Positions 46,051-52,388 of a DNA stretch of 52,388 nt are shown here, piece after piece (positions within the stretch are counted from its first letter, which is position 1; every line of letters starts with the position of its first letter). The translations under genes were made by a program, and so were the position numbers. The notes under the pieces are model-generated. The model worked only from the letters and a program-made list of their open reading frames with translations, ran no database searches and was not told the origin of the DNA. This stretch comes from Alphaproteobacteria bacterium (lineage in GTDB: Bacteria; Pseudomonadota; Alphaproteobacteria; Rhodobacterales; Rhodobacteraceae): positions 1-52,388 of the forward strand of contig JAUIIJ010000034.1 of NCBI GenBank assembly GCA_030431825.1, in the 5' to 3' direction.

Positions 46051-47001
46051 ATGGAAACCCCGATGACACAAGGTATTGTCACGCCTCTGACGCAGGCGCT
46101 TGCAGAAGGCAAGTTGACCCGTGAAGAGTTGAAATTCTTTATGAGGCGATCCGACGGGCCGGCGCTGCGCAAGCTCTGCCTTTGGGTTTTTGCGCTGGCC
46201 GGAACAACCATGCTGGTTACTCTGGCCTGGGACAGTTGGCTGATCTGGCCGGCGATGTTGTTGCAGGGAATTCTGCTGGTGCATCATTTCTCGTTGCAGC
46301 ATGAATGCGTGCACTACACGGTGTTCCGGACCCGAAAGCTGAACGACATCGTTGGGCAGATTTGCGGTGCCATCATCATGTTGCCGCATCGGTTTTTTCG
46401 CTATGAGCACTGCGACCACCACACCCATACTCAATTGACCGGCAAAGACCCCGAGCAGATCCCGATGCCTAAAACCTATGGCGAATACTTGCTATACCTG
46501 TCGGCGCTGCCCTATTGGAAGACCAAGTTCACAGAGGTCACGCGCCATGCCTTGGGGTGGCTCTCCGAAACGGAAAAGCGATTTATCCCTAAAGAAGAAC
46601 ATGCTGCCGTCTATCGCGACGCGCGCATGATGCTGGGCGCCTATGTGCTGATCTTTGCCGGTATGGCGGTCACCGGCTGGTGGGGGCTGATCTGGTACTG
46701 GATCATTCCGCTGCTTCTGGGTGAGCCGGTGATGCGCTTCGTGCGCATGACCGAGCATGTGGGCCGTCCTGCCGTGGCGCAGATGAGCGACAACACCCGA
46801 ACCAACCTGGTCTCGGCGCCATGGCGGTTCTTGTGCTGGAACATGAACTATCATGCCGAACATCACTATGTCGCCTCGGTGCCGTATCACGCGCTGCCGC
46901 GTTTGCATGAAAAGTTGCGCGATCACATCCATGTGGAGCCGCGCGGTTATCTGGGGGCGCATCTGGATATTCTGAAACAGATCCGCGAGGCGTGGACATG
47001 A
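46051..47001 (+). CDS. Fatty-acid-desaturase-fold membrane diiron oxygenase
   Basis: A 316-residue membrane protein with the eight-or-more histidines of the desaturase/AlkB fold: HECVH (residues 84-88), HCDHHTHT further on, and NYHAEHH near the C-terminus. It has about four membrane segments. Such enzymes insert oxygen or double bonds in fatty acyl, alkyl or ring substrates. Here the coupled Rieske ferredoxin (ATGA overlap at 46998-47001) is the likely electron donor, which is unlike ordinary acyl-lipid desaturases and suggests hydroxylation of a small molecule. ATG 46051 is used, and 46063 is possible. Confidence 0.88.
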   Translation: METPMTQGIVTPLTQALAEGKLTREELKFFMRRSDGPALRKLCLWVFALAGTTMLVTLAWDSWLIWPAMLLQGILLVHHFSLQHECVHYTVFRTRKLNDIVGQICGAIIMLPHRFFRYEHCDHHTHTQLTGKDPEQIPMPKTYGEYLLYLSALPYWKTKFTEVTRHALGWLSETEKRFIPKEEHAAVYRDARMMLGAYVLIFAGMAVTGWWGLIWYWIIPLLLGEPVMRFVRMTEHVGRPAVAQMSDNTRTNLVSAPWRFLCWNMNYHAEHHYVASVPYHALPRLHEKLRDHIHVEPRGYLGAHLDILKQIREAWT

Positions 47002-47312
47002 GTGACAAACCCTGGCAGGATGCGATCCTAGTTACAGATCTGGAACGGGGTTGGGTGACGCGGGTTACCGTGGGCCGGCGCCCGGTTGCGGTCTATGACA
47101 CGCCCAGCGGGCTATATGCGTCGCTTGCATTGTGCAACCACGGCGGCGCAGACCTGTGCGACGGCTATTTCGATGGCCATGTCATCGAATGCCCTCTGCA
47201 TCAGGGCGCGTTCGACGTACGCGACGGCAAACCGGTGGCAGCACCCGCAACCAGGCCGATGCGGGTGCTGAAGTTGCGCGTCAGGGACGGCATGGTTCAG
47301 GTGCGGTTCTGA
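46998..47312 (+). CDS. Rieske-type [2Fe-2S] ferredoxin
   Basis: A 104-residue electron carrier. Cys46-x-His48 (CNHGG) and Cys65-x2-His68 (CPLHQG) bind the cluster. ATG 46998 overlaps the desaturase stop by 4 bases, with GAGG 7 bases upstream, so the two proteins are made in equal amounts. It probably delivers electrons to the desaturase-like enzyme, and perhaps to the Rieske oxygenase. It is convergent with the ABC permease at 47327. Confidence 0.93.
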   Translation: MSDKPWQDAILVTDLERGWVTRVTVGRRPVAVYDTPSGLYASLALCNHGGADLCDGYFDGHVIECPLHQGAFDVRDGKPVAAPATRPMRVLKLRVRDGMVQVRF

Positions 47313-47326
47313 TACACCGCCGCGCG

Positions 47327-48214
47327 TCAGCGCTCGTTTTTGCTGGCACGCTTTTCAAGTCGGTTGAACAGCCGGGACAAAGAGAAGCAGATCACGAAAT
47401 AGAAGCAGGCGGTGGTGATCCACGCTTCGAAGATCATCCGCGTCGAGGCCACAAGCTCGACGGTCTTGTAGGTCAATTCCTGTACCGAGATCAGCGAGAT
47501 GATCGAACTGTCCTTGATCAGCGAAATGAACTGGTTGGCAAGCGGCGGCGTCACTTTTTTCAGCGCCTGCGGCATGATTACATAGCGCATTTGCTGGAAC
47601 CGGCTCATGCCGATCGAGCGGGCGGCCTCCCCTTGGCCCTTGGGAACCGACTGGATGCCGGCGCGGACGATTTCTCCGACGAAGGCGCTTTCAAACAGCG
47701 CCAGCACGATCACTCCGGAGATCATCGACGGGAAGCGGCGCATCTCGCCAAAGAAAAATTCCCAAACACCGTTGTCGTCCTGCCGCGCGATCCCGCGTGC
47801 CCAGCGTTCGAGGTTGAGCGCGTCGATAAATTGTTGAGACAGGAAAAAATAGAAGATGAATACCACCACCACGGGCGGGATATTGCGCAGTAATTCCAGA
47901 TAGGTGCGCGCCAGCATTCGGATGGTCAGGTTGGCCGAACAGCGCGCGACGCCCAGCACCGTTCCGAGAATCAGCGCCAGGATCGAGGCATAGATCGAGA
48001 TGCGGATCGTGGCGATAACGCCTTGCAACAGGAGATTTGCGAAATATTCCTCGCGCCCGGAATGCCAGCCCACGATATAGCCAGGGATCAGGTTCCAGCG
48101 CCATTTATAGTTCAGCGTGCCTTCTATCGTGAGCCAGACATAGGCAAAGAACCCGAACAGAACGAGCGCGATGACATAATCGGGCCATTTGAGTTTCCGA
48201 AAGAACCGGCTCAC
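47327..48214 (-). CDS. Polar amino acid ABC transporter permease (HisM/GlnP family)
   Basis: A 295-residue inner-membrane permease. After an N-terminal helix (YVIALVLFGFFAYVWLTIEG) and a periplasmic loop comes the permease core with the typical TYLELLRNIPPVVVVFIFYF and the EAA loop (GEAARSIGMSRFQQMRYVIMPQALKK). It pairs with the second permease (49158-50000). It is the last gene of the importer operon. The substrate is an amino-acid-like or betaine-like small compound, from family only. Confidence 0.93.
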   Translation of the reverse strand: MSRFFRKLKWPDYVIALVLFGFFAYVWLTIEGTLNYKWRWNLIPGYIVGWHSGREEYFANLLLQGVIATIRISIYASILALILGTVLGVARCSANLTIRMLARTYLELLRNIPPVVVVFIFYFFLSQQFIDALNLERWARGIARQDDNGVWEFFFGEMRRFPSMISGVIVLALFESAFVGEIVRAGIQSVPKGQGEAARSIGMSRFQQMRYVIMPQALKKVTPPLANQFISLIKDSSIISLISVQELTYKTVELVASTRMIFEAWITTACFYFVICFSLSRLFNRLEKRASKNER

Positions 48215-48279
48215 CTTGACCTCGCTCCTGCAGGTGTCTGACGAGGGCGGTCGCGCTGCCCCCGTGTTTCAAGTGAGGG

Positions 48280-49116
48280 TTATTGCGCCACTTGGTCGGC
48301 CCAATCCTCGGTCACGAACCAGTAATCGTGACGCTCTTTCAGCCAGCCGGACCGCCATTGCTGCGCGATCCAGTTATTGAAATAGTTCAACGCATCCGGG
48401 TCGCCACGGCGCACGGCAAAGCCTTCGCCGGTCGGGTTGAACAGGGTATCGAATGGCACGGAGAGGACATCCGGATTGCGCCCCGCCTCGCGGTTCGGGG
48501 TCGGCTGCGACGACATGGTGGCATGGGCGTTTCCGTTCAGCACCTCTTGGGTGGCAGCGCCGTCCTCGTCGAACAGCAACAGCTGTGCTTCGGGAAAGCG
48601 TTCGGCGATGACCACGGCCGGCGTGGCGCCACGGCGGGCGGCGAAAATGATCTCGGGCGAGTTCAGATCCTCAAGCGACATGCCTTGGGTCATCTTGGTG
48701 TTGGTCAGAATGCCAAGGCCGGTAAAGGCATAGGGATCGGTAAAATTGACCGTCAGGTTACGCTGCGCGGTCCAAGACATACCCGAGATGATCACGTCGA
48801 AATTGCCGCCCAGCAGCGCCGGAATGATGCCGTCCCATGCGGTGGGCACGAACTCGACTTCGACGCCCATATCTTCGGCCAGCTTGCGGCCCACATCCAG
48901 TTCGAACCCGATCAGATCACCATTCACATCGCGCATCGACCAGGGCACGAACAGCGAAAGCCCGATGCGTATGACGCCCTCTTCCTGAATTTGGGTGATC
49001 ACGCTTTCCGATGTCAGCGTCTGGGCCGCAGTCTGGGCCGCAGCGGGCAGGGCGAGACCCGCCGCCAATGTCGCGCCGAGCGCGGCACCGAGCATTCTGC
49101 GAGTGATACCAGTCAT
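48280..49116 (-). CDS. Polar amino acid ABC transporter substrate-binding protein
   Basis: A 278-residue periplasmic receptor of SBP family 3. The signal peptide (MTGITRRMLGAALGATLAAG...AAQ) is followed by VIRIGLSLFVPWSMRDVNGD and GFELDVGRKLAEDMGVEVEF, the family's ligand-site start, and FDVIISGMSWTAQRNLTVNF. Such receptors bind an amino acid by its carboxylate and amine. ATG 49116 is preceded by AAGGAG. It lies between the two permease genes, an ordinary layout for this class. Confidence 0.93.
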   Translation of the reverse strand: MTGITRRMLGAALGATLAAGLALPAAAQTAAQTLTSESVITQIQEEGVIRIGLSLFVPWSMRDVNGDLIGFELDVGRKLAEDMGVEVEFVPTAWDGIIPALLGGNFDVIISGMSWTAQRNLTVNFTDPYAFTGLGILTNTKMTQGMSLEDLNSPEIIFAARRGATPAVVIAERFPEAQLLLFDEDGAATQEVLNGNAHATMSSQPTPNREAGRNPDVLSVPFDTLFNPTGEGFAVRRGDPDALNYFNNWIAQQWRSGWLKERHDYWFVTEDWADQVAQ

Positions 49117-49157
49117 GTCTTGTCTCCTTGTTGAATCGAAAGTTCTCGGTGTTCGTT

Positions 49158-50000
49158 TTATTGATCGACGGTGTATCTGCGTTCCAGATAAGAAACTCCC
49201 ACGGACAGGATCAGCGTGACGGCCATGTATATCGCGGCCACGATGAACCAGATTTCGAAGCTCATGAATGTTTCCGAAATGATATTGCGCCCGACGGTGG
49301 TCAGTTCGACCACGGCGATCACGCTGACGATGGCTGAACTCTTGATCAGATGCACGGCCTCCCCGGTCATCGGTGGCAGCATGAAACGGATGGACTGCGG
49401 CAATACAATATAGCGGTAGGTTTGCGCGGTGGACATGCCAACGGACTTTGCCGCCTCCCATTGGCCCTTGGGCACCGCGTTGATGCCGGCCCGGAAAATT
49501 TCGGAGATCAGGGCCGCGTGAAACACCGCGAGCGTCAGGATCGAGGCCCAGTAACGATTCATGTGAAAAATCGGGCCGAGCACATAATAGAAGAGATACA
49601 GCAGCACCAGCAACGGGATGTTGCGGACCAGTTCCAGAAATCCGATGGCAACGGGCGTGCCGATGGCCAGACCCGACAGGCGCAGCAGCGCGATCAGCAA
49701 CCCGAGGACCAATGCCAGTGCAAAGGCGGTCACCGACAGTTGAACCGTTGCGGCGAGCCCCAGAAGCAACTCTCCGGGCTGAAACCCATCGTCGGTCAGA
49801 CTATATAGATATTGCGGAACCCGGTGCCACTGCCAGTTATAGCCCATGTTTTGCGCCCCGACATAGGCGCCGTAGATGATCAGACCCATGATGATCAGAT
49901 ACATCACCACCGAGGCCTGGGCCGAGCTCAGAAACCGGCGCAGCGCCGAACTTTGCGGCAGAGGCTTGCCTTGCAGGCCCGAAAGATCGGGTCCAGCCAT
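49158..50000 (-). CDS. Polar amino acid ABC transporter permease (HisQ/GlnP family)
   Basis: A 280-residue permease. It carries the family segments ELVRNIPLLVLLYLFYYVLG and the EAA loop WEAAKSVGMSTAQTYRYIVL. An N-terminal extension of about 30 polar residues precedes the first helix. ATG 50000 follows the ATPase stop by 2 bases, with GGAG 8 bases before it in the end of the ATPase gene; a TTG at 50006 is less likely. It forms the channel with the permease at 47327-48214. Confidence 0.93.
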   Translation of the reverse strand: MAGPDLSGLQGKPLPQSSALRRFLSSAQASVVMYLIIMGLIIYGAYVGAQNMGYNWQWHRVPQYLYSLTDDGFQPGELLLGLAATVQLSVTAFALALVLGLLIALLRLSGLAIGTPVAIGFLELVRNIPLLVLLYLFYYVLGPIFHMNRYWASILTLAVFHAALISEIFRAGINAVPKGQWEAAKSVGMSTAQTYRYIVLPQSIRFMLPPMTGEAVHLIKSSAIVSVIAVVELTTVGRNIISETFMSFEIWFIVAAIYMAVTLILSVGVSYLERRYTVDQ

Positions 50001-50002
50001 GA

Positions 50003-50749
50003 TCAATGCTCCAGGATCTGGTCCAGGAACATGCGGCAGCGTTCACTGGAGGGATTGGTGAAGAACTGTTCAGGCGGAGAGATCTCGACGATCTCGCCTG
50101 CTTCCATGAACACCATCGTATCGGCTACCTTGCGGGCAAACCCCATCTCGTGGGTGACAACGACCATGGTCATCCCCGAGCGTGCGAGTTCGACCATCAC
50201 ATCGAGAACCTCGTTGATCATCTCGGGGTCAAGCGCCGAGGTCGGTTCGTCAAACAGCAGAACGCGGCTTTCCATGCAAAGCGAGCGTGCGATTGCAACC
50301 CTTTGTTGCTGCCCGCCAGAAAGCTGTGACGGGTATTTGTCGGCCTGATCGGGAATATGGACCCGCTCAAGATAATTTCGCGCCGTCTCTTCCGCCTGTT
50401 TCGCCGATTGCTTGCGCACTTTCGTCGGTCCGATCGTCAGGTTTTCAAGTACGGTGAGATGCGGAAACAGGTTGAACTGCTGGAATACCATCCCGACTTC
50501 CTGCCGCAGACGCCCCATTTCTTTGGCGTCTTCATGCACTTCGGTCCCATCGACGACCAGAGTGCCGGAATTGTGCCATTCCAGACCGTTGAAACAGCGG
50601 ATCAGCGTCGATTTCCCCGATCCCGAGGGTCCACAGATCACCATCTTCTCGCCCTGATGGACGGTCAGGTTGATATCCTTGAGCGCGTGAAAGTCGCCAT
50701 AGAACTTGTCGAGGTGCGCGACCTCGATAATTGGGGCAGGCTGGCTCAT
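50003..50749 (-). CDS. Polar amino acid ABC transporter ATP-binding protein
   Basis: A 248-residue ATPase. Walker A GPSGSGKS is at residues 40-47, the signature LSGGQQQR and Walker B VLLFDEPTSALDPE follow, and VFQQFNLFPHLTVLEN is the usual Q-loop of this class. ATG 50749 (MSQPAPIIEVAHLDKF) is where homology begins; the frame extends to 50860 without it. It is the first gene of the four-gene importer and is divergent from the AhpD-like gene. Confidence 0.95.
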   Translation of the reverse strand: MSQPAPIIEVAHLDKFYGDFHALKDINLTVHQGEKMVICGPSGSGKSTLIRCFNGLEWHNSGTLVVDGTEVHEDAKEMGRLRQEVGMVFQQFNLFPHLTVLENLTIGPTKVRKQSAKQAEETARNYLERVHIPDQADKYPSQLSGGQQQRVAIARSLCMESRVLLFDEPTSALDPEMINEVLDVMVELARSGMTMVVVTHEMGFARKVADTMVFMEAGEIVEISPPEQFFTNPSSERCRMFLDQILEH

Positions 50750-50982
50750 CGCACGGGTCCGGAACTGGCGCAGGCAAGGTGTCGAGGGGAGCCGATTTGC
50801 CGGCGGCTTGTCAAGAGCAGTCGCGCGACGCGAGGCCGATATGCCATGTTTGCTCCCCAAGAAGTGTTGCGTATTGTTAAATAAGGTTGCGTAAGATGCA
50901 ATTATTCGTCAATGAAAAAGATGTGACGGTCGCGTATTCCCACGCTGGAACCGGAACTGTCCAGAAAACCAAAGGAGCGTTC

Positions 50983-51561
50983 ATGTCTGCCTGGATCCGT
51001 ATGCTGTCAGATGATGAGGCAGATGAGGTGCTGGAGGCGGCGCTGGATCGTGCCCGCACCCCTCATGGCACGGTAGACAATGTCATGCGCGTGCATTCGT
51101 TGCGGCCAAGCACCATGGATGGCCACGTAACCCTGTACCGTGCCTGTCTGCACGACAGTTCGAACACTGTTCCGATGTGGTTTCAGGAGGTGATCAGTTC
51201 TTATGTCTCGACGCTGAACACCTGTTCCTATTCCTATGCCAATCACTGGGCCAATGCCCGCCATCTGATCGGCGACGCGGCACGCGCCGATGCGGTCGAG
51301 GCCGCGCTTCAGGCGCAGCGGCCCGAGGAGGCGTTTGACGGTGCCGAATTGGCGGCCTTGCGTTATGCTGAAAAGCTGACGCTGCATCCGGGCAAGATCA
51401 CCGCCGCCGACGTCGAGGCGCTGCGCGAGTCTGGCTGGGACGATGGCGAGATACTCGAAATCAACCAGATCGTGGGCTATTTCAACTATGCCAACCGCTT
51501 GCTCAACGGACTTGGGGTCACGACCGACGGCGATGTTGTGGGCTATTACGCGAAAGATTGA
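50983..51561 (+). CDS. Carboxymuconolactone-decarboxylase/AhpD-like protein (peroxidase-related)
   Basis: A 192-residue all-helical protein of the AhpD/CMD superfamily, close to the peroxidase-related group. The active-site helix reads NTCSYSYANH: Cys81 and His88 are kept, but the second cysteine of the usual C-x-x-C is Ser84. A classical AhpD disulfide reductase would therefore not work. The protein may act by another route, for example as a lactone or adduct-processing enzyme. ATG 50983 has AAAGGAG 6 bases before it; an earlier ATG-like start at 50887 has no homology. It is followed by the XRE-cupin gene, overlapping it by 4 bases if that gene uses TTG 51558. Confidence 0.88.
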   Translation: MSAWIRMLSDDEADEVLEAALDRARTPHGTVDNVMRVHSLRPSTMDGHVTLYRACLHDSSNTVPMWFQEVISSYVSTLNTCSYSYANHWANARHLIGDAARADAVEAALQAQRPEEAFDGAELAALRYAEKLTLHPGKITAADVEALRESGWDDGEILEINQIVGYFNYANRLLNGLGVTTDGDVVGYYAKD

Positions 51562-52160
51562 CCCCGGTGACACGCCCCGTCGATCAGCCAGGCAAACGTA
51601 TCGACAAGGCCATCGGTGCCTCGCTCAAGGGGCTGAGAGTTCAACGCGGCCATTCCGCCCGCTCGCTTGCGGCACAATCCGGGGTTTCCGCCGCGATGGT
51701 CAGCCGGATCGAGAACGGCTTGGTCTCACCCTCGATCGGAACGCTCGCCGCGCTGGCCGAAGCGCTCGAAGTGCCGATCATCTCGTTATTTCGCGAGGCA
51801 TGGACGGATCACACCGATTTCACGCTCGTGCGCCATGGCGAGGGTCTGAGATCGACGCGGATCACTGACCAGCACCGCCACGAATATATCAACCTTGCTA
51901 TGCATGCGCGCAAGGATTTGCGGTTTCAGGCAAGGCAGGTGACGCTGCTGCGGGACAGCGGGCGACCGCCGACCTACGTGGGCCACGGGGTGGTCTTCAT
52001 CCGGGTGATGGAAGGGGAGGCGATCTATCGCTATGGTCAGCAGGACATGATCCTGCGCGCAGGTGACAGCATCAGTGTAGATGCCGAGCTGAATCACGGT
52101 TTCATCGAGGTTCTGACGCCGGGATTCGTGTTCCTCACCGTACAGGCGGAGCATCCATGA
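51558..52160 (+). CDS. XRE-family regulator with C-terminal cupin domain
   Basis: A 197-200-residue two-domain regulator. The XRE helix-turn-helix is at about residues 20-75 (HSARSLAAQSGVSAAMVSRIENG) and a cupin sensor at about 115-195 (VVFIRVMEGEAIYRYG and AGDSISVDAELNHGF). The start may be TTG 51558, which overlaps the upstream stop by 4 bases, or GTG 51567; neither has a strong ribosome site. Such regulators often control amino acid or polyamine breakdown and the linked uptake genes, so the divergent importer (50003-50749) and the AhpD-like gene are likely targets. Confidence 0.9.
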   Translation: MTPVTRPVDQPGKRIDKAIGASLKGLRVQRGHSARSLAAQSGVSAAMVSRIENGLVSPSIGTLAALAEALEVPIISLFREAWTDHTDFTLVRHGEGLRSTRITDQHRHEYINLAMHARKDLRFQARQVTLLRDSGRPPTYVGHGVVFIRVMEGEAIYRYGQQDMILRAGDSISVDAELNHGFIEVLTPGFVFLTVQAEHP

Positions 52161-52170
52161 GAGGGGCAGC

Positions 52171-52274
52171 GTGGCACACCCAATTGACGCGGACCCGACG
52201 AAAGGGCTGATGGCAGGTCATTTCCGCACGCTGGCCATCCCGGCGCGCTCGGGATTTTTTCAACACGTTCTAGG
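52171..52274 (+). pseudogene. 5' stub of a probable MATE-family efflux transporter
   Basis: A GTG at 52171, preceded by GAGAGGGG, starts VAHPIDADPTKGLMAGHFRT then LAIPA. This resembles the N-terminus of MATE transporters (GHFRTLAIPAALGMFFNT-type). After LAIPA the frame is shifted twice; other frames show LG and FFNTF, the expected continuation. The sequence then runs into TCTAGG (52269-52274) and the IS481 copy. The rest of the gene is not in the window. The gene was decayed before or after the insertion; the order is not known. Confidence 0.5.
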
Positions 52275-52388
52275 TGTTTAGTCCCGGCGTGTGGTGGTCT
52301 ACCAATTTGTGACCATCACAAGGATGCCCTATGGGACAAGTTCGTCACGGCTGCGCCACGACCACGCACGCCATCCGAGCTCTCATAC
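52275..52388 (+). mobile_element. IS481-family element, right copy (cut by window edge)
   Basis: The element begins TGTTTAGTCCCGGCGTGTGG at 52275, after the target sequence TCTAGG (52269-52274), the same NCTAGN site seen at the middle copy. Its transposase reads rightward and starts at 52331. The 56 bases between terminal repeat and start differ from those of the left and middle copies, so it is a different member of the family. Confidence 0.82.
52331..52388 (+). CDS. IS481-family transposase, N-terminal part (partial)
   Basis: Nineteen residues (MGQVRHGCATTTHAIRALI) are present before the window ends. They match the transposase starts at 176 and 39226 with small changes. The rest of the protein is outside the window. 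Confidence 0.8.
   Translation, partial: MGQVRHGCATTTHAIRALI

Overview
The window looks like the origin-proximal chromosome of a marine Rhodobacterales (Roseobacter-group) alphaproteobacterium. This rests on the order ubiB-ubiE / mutM - enoyl-CoA hydratase - rpsT - dnaA - dnaN - recF - gyrB, high GC coding with 4-bp gene overlaps, many TRAP and ABC solute-uptake operons, and an alphaproteobacterial-type SOS box (GTTC-N7-GTTC). Taxonomy is inferred from gene order and family resemblance; no search was run. Both window ends lie inside IS481-family elements (left copy reads leftward, right copy rightward) and a third copy sits near 38.2-39.3 kb, so the window may be an assembly contig that stops in repeats.

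Layout. (1) 342-7747: a sugar-acid locus. A zinc dehydrogenase, a three-part TRAP transporter and a GntR regulator are divergent from uxuA-uxuB; together they fit uptake of L-gulonate or a similar hexonate and conversion through fructuronate and mannonate to 2-keto-3-deoxygluconate. (2) 7796-18069: an AroM-like / hydantoinase-like / DUF917 operon divergent from a complete dipeptide-type ABC importer with a LysR regulator; the substrate is unknown. (3) 18504-23762: a probable quinone/electrophile-stress group: pirin, a fusion of an MhqO-like dioxygenase and an MhqD-like hydrolase, GNAT, isochorismatase-like, SDR, quinol-monooxygenase-like and FMN-reductase proteins, followed by a voltage-gated-type K+ channel and an LtrA-family membrane protein. 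(4) 26201-37649: the conserved core block (ubiB, ubiE, mutM, crotonase, rpsT, dnaA, dnaN, recF, gyrB). (5) 37864-39453: a decayed mobile patch holding a 3'-truncated unknown gene, an IS481 copy with a frameshifted transposase, and the tail of an IS3-family transposase. (6) 39566-42282: a radical-SAM DNA repair protein and a DUF4130-UdgX uracil-DNA glycosylase in one operon, with a perfect GTTC-N7-GTTC SOS box directly before the first gene. (7) 42625-52160: a probable catabolic island for a small, perhaps ring-containing, zwitterionic compound: Rieske oxygenase, LysR, NicX/M29-like protein, desaturase-like diiron enzyme with its own Rieske ferredoxin, polar-amino-acid ABC importer, AhpD-like protein and an XRE-cupin regulator. 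(8) 52171-52388: the 5' stub of a probable MATE transporter cut by the right-hand IS481 copy.

The items most worth following up are the SOS-linked radical-SAM/UdgX pair, the dioxygenase-hydrolase fusion within the quinone-stress group, and the Rieske/desaturase/NicX-like island. No tRNA, rRNA or CRISPR array was seen, and no canonical DnaA-box cluster was found beside dnaA.
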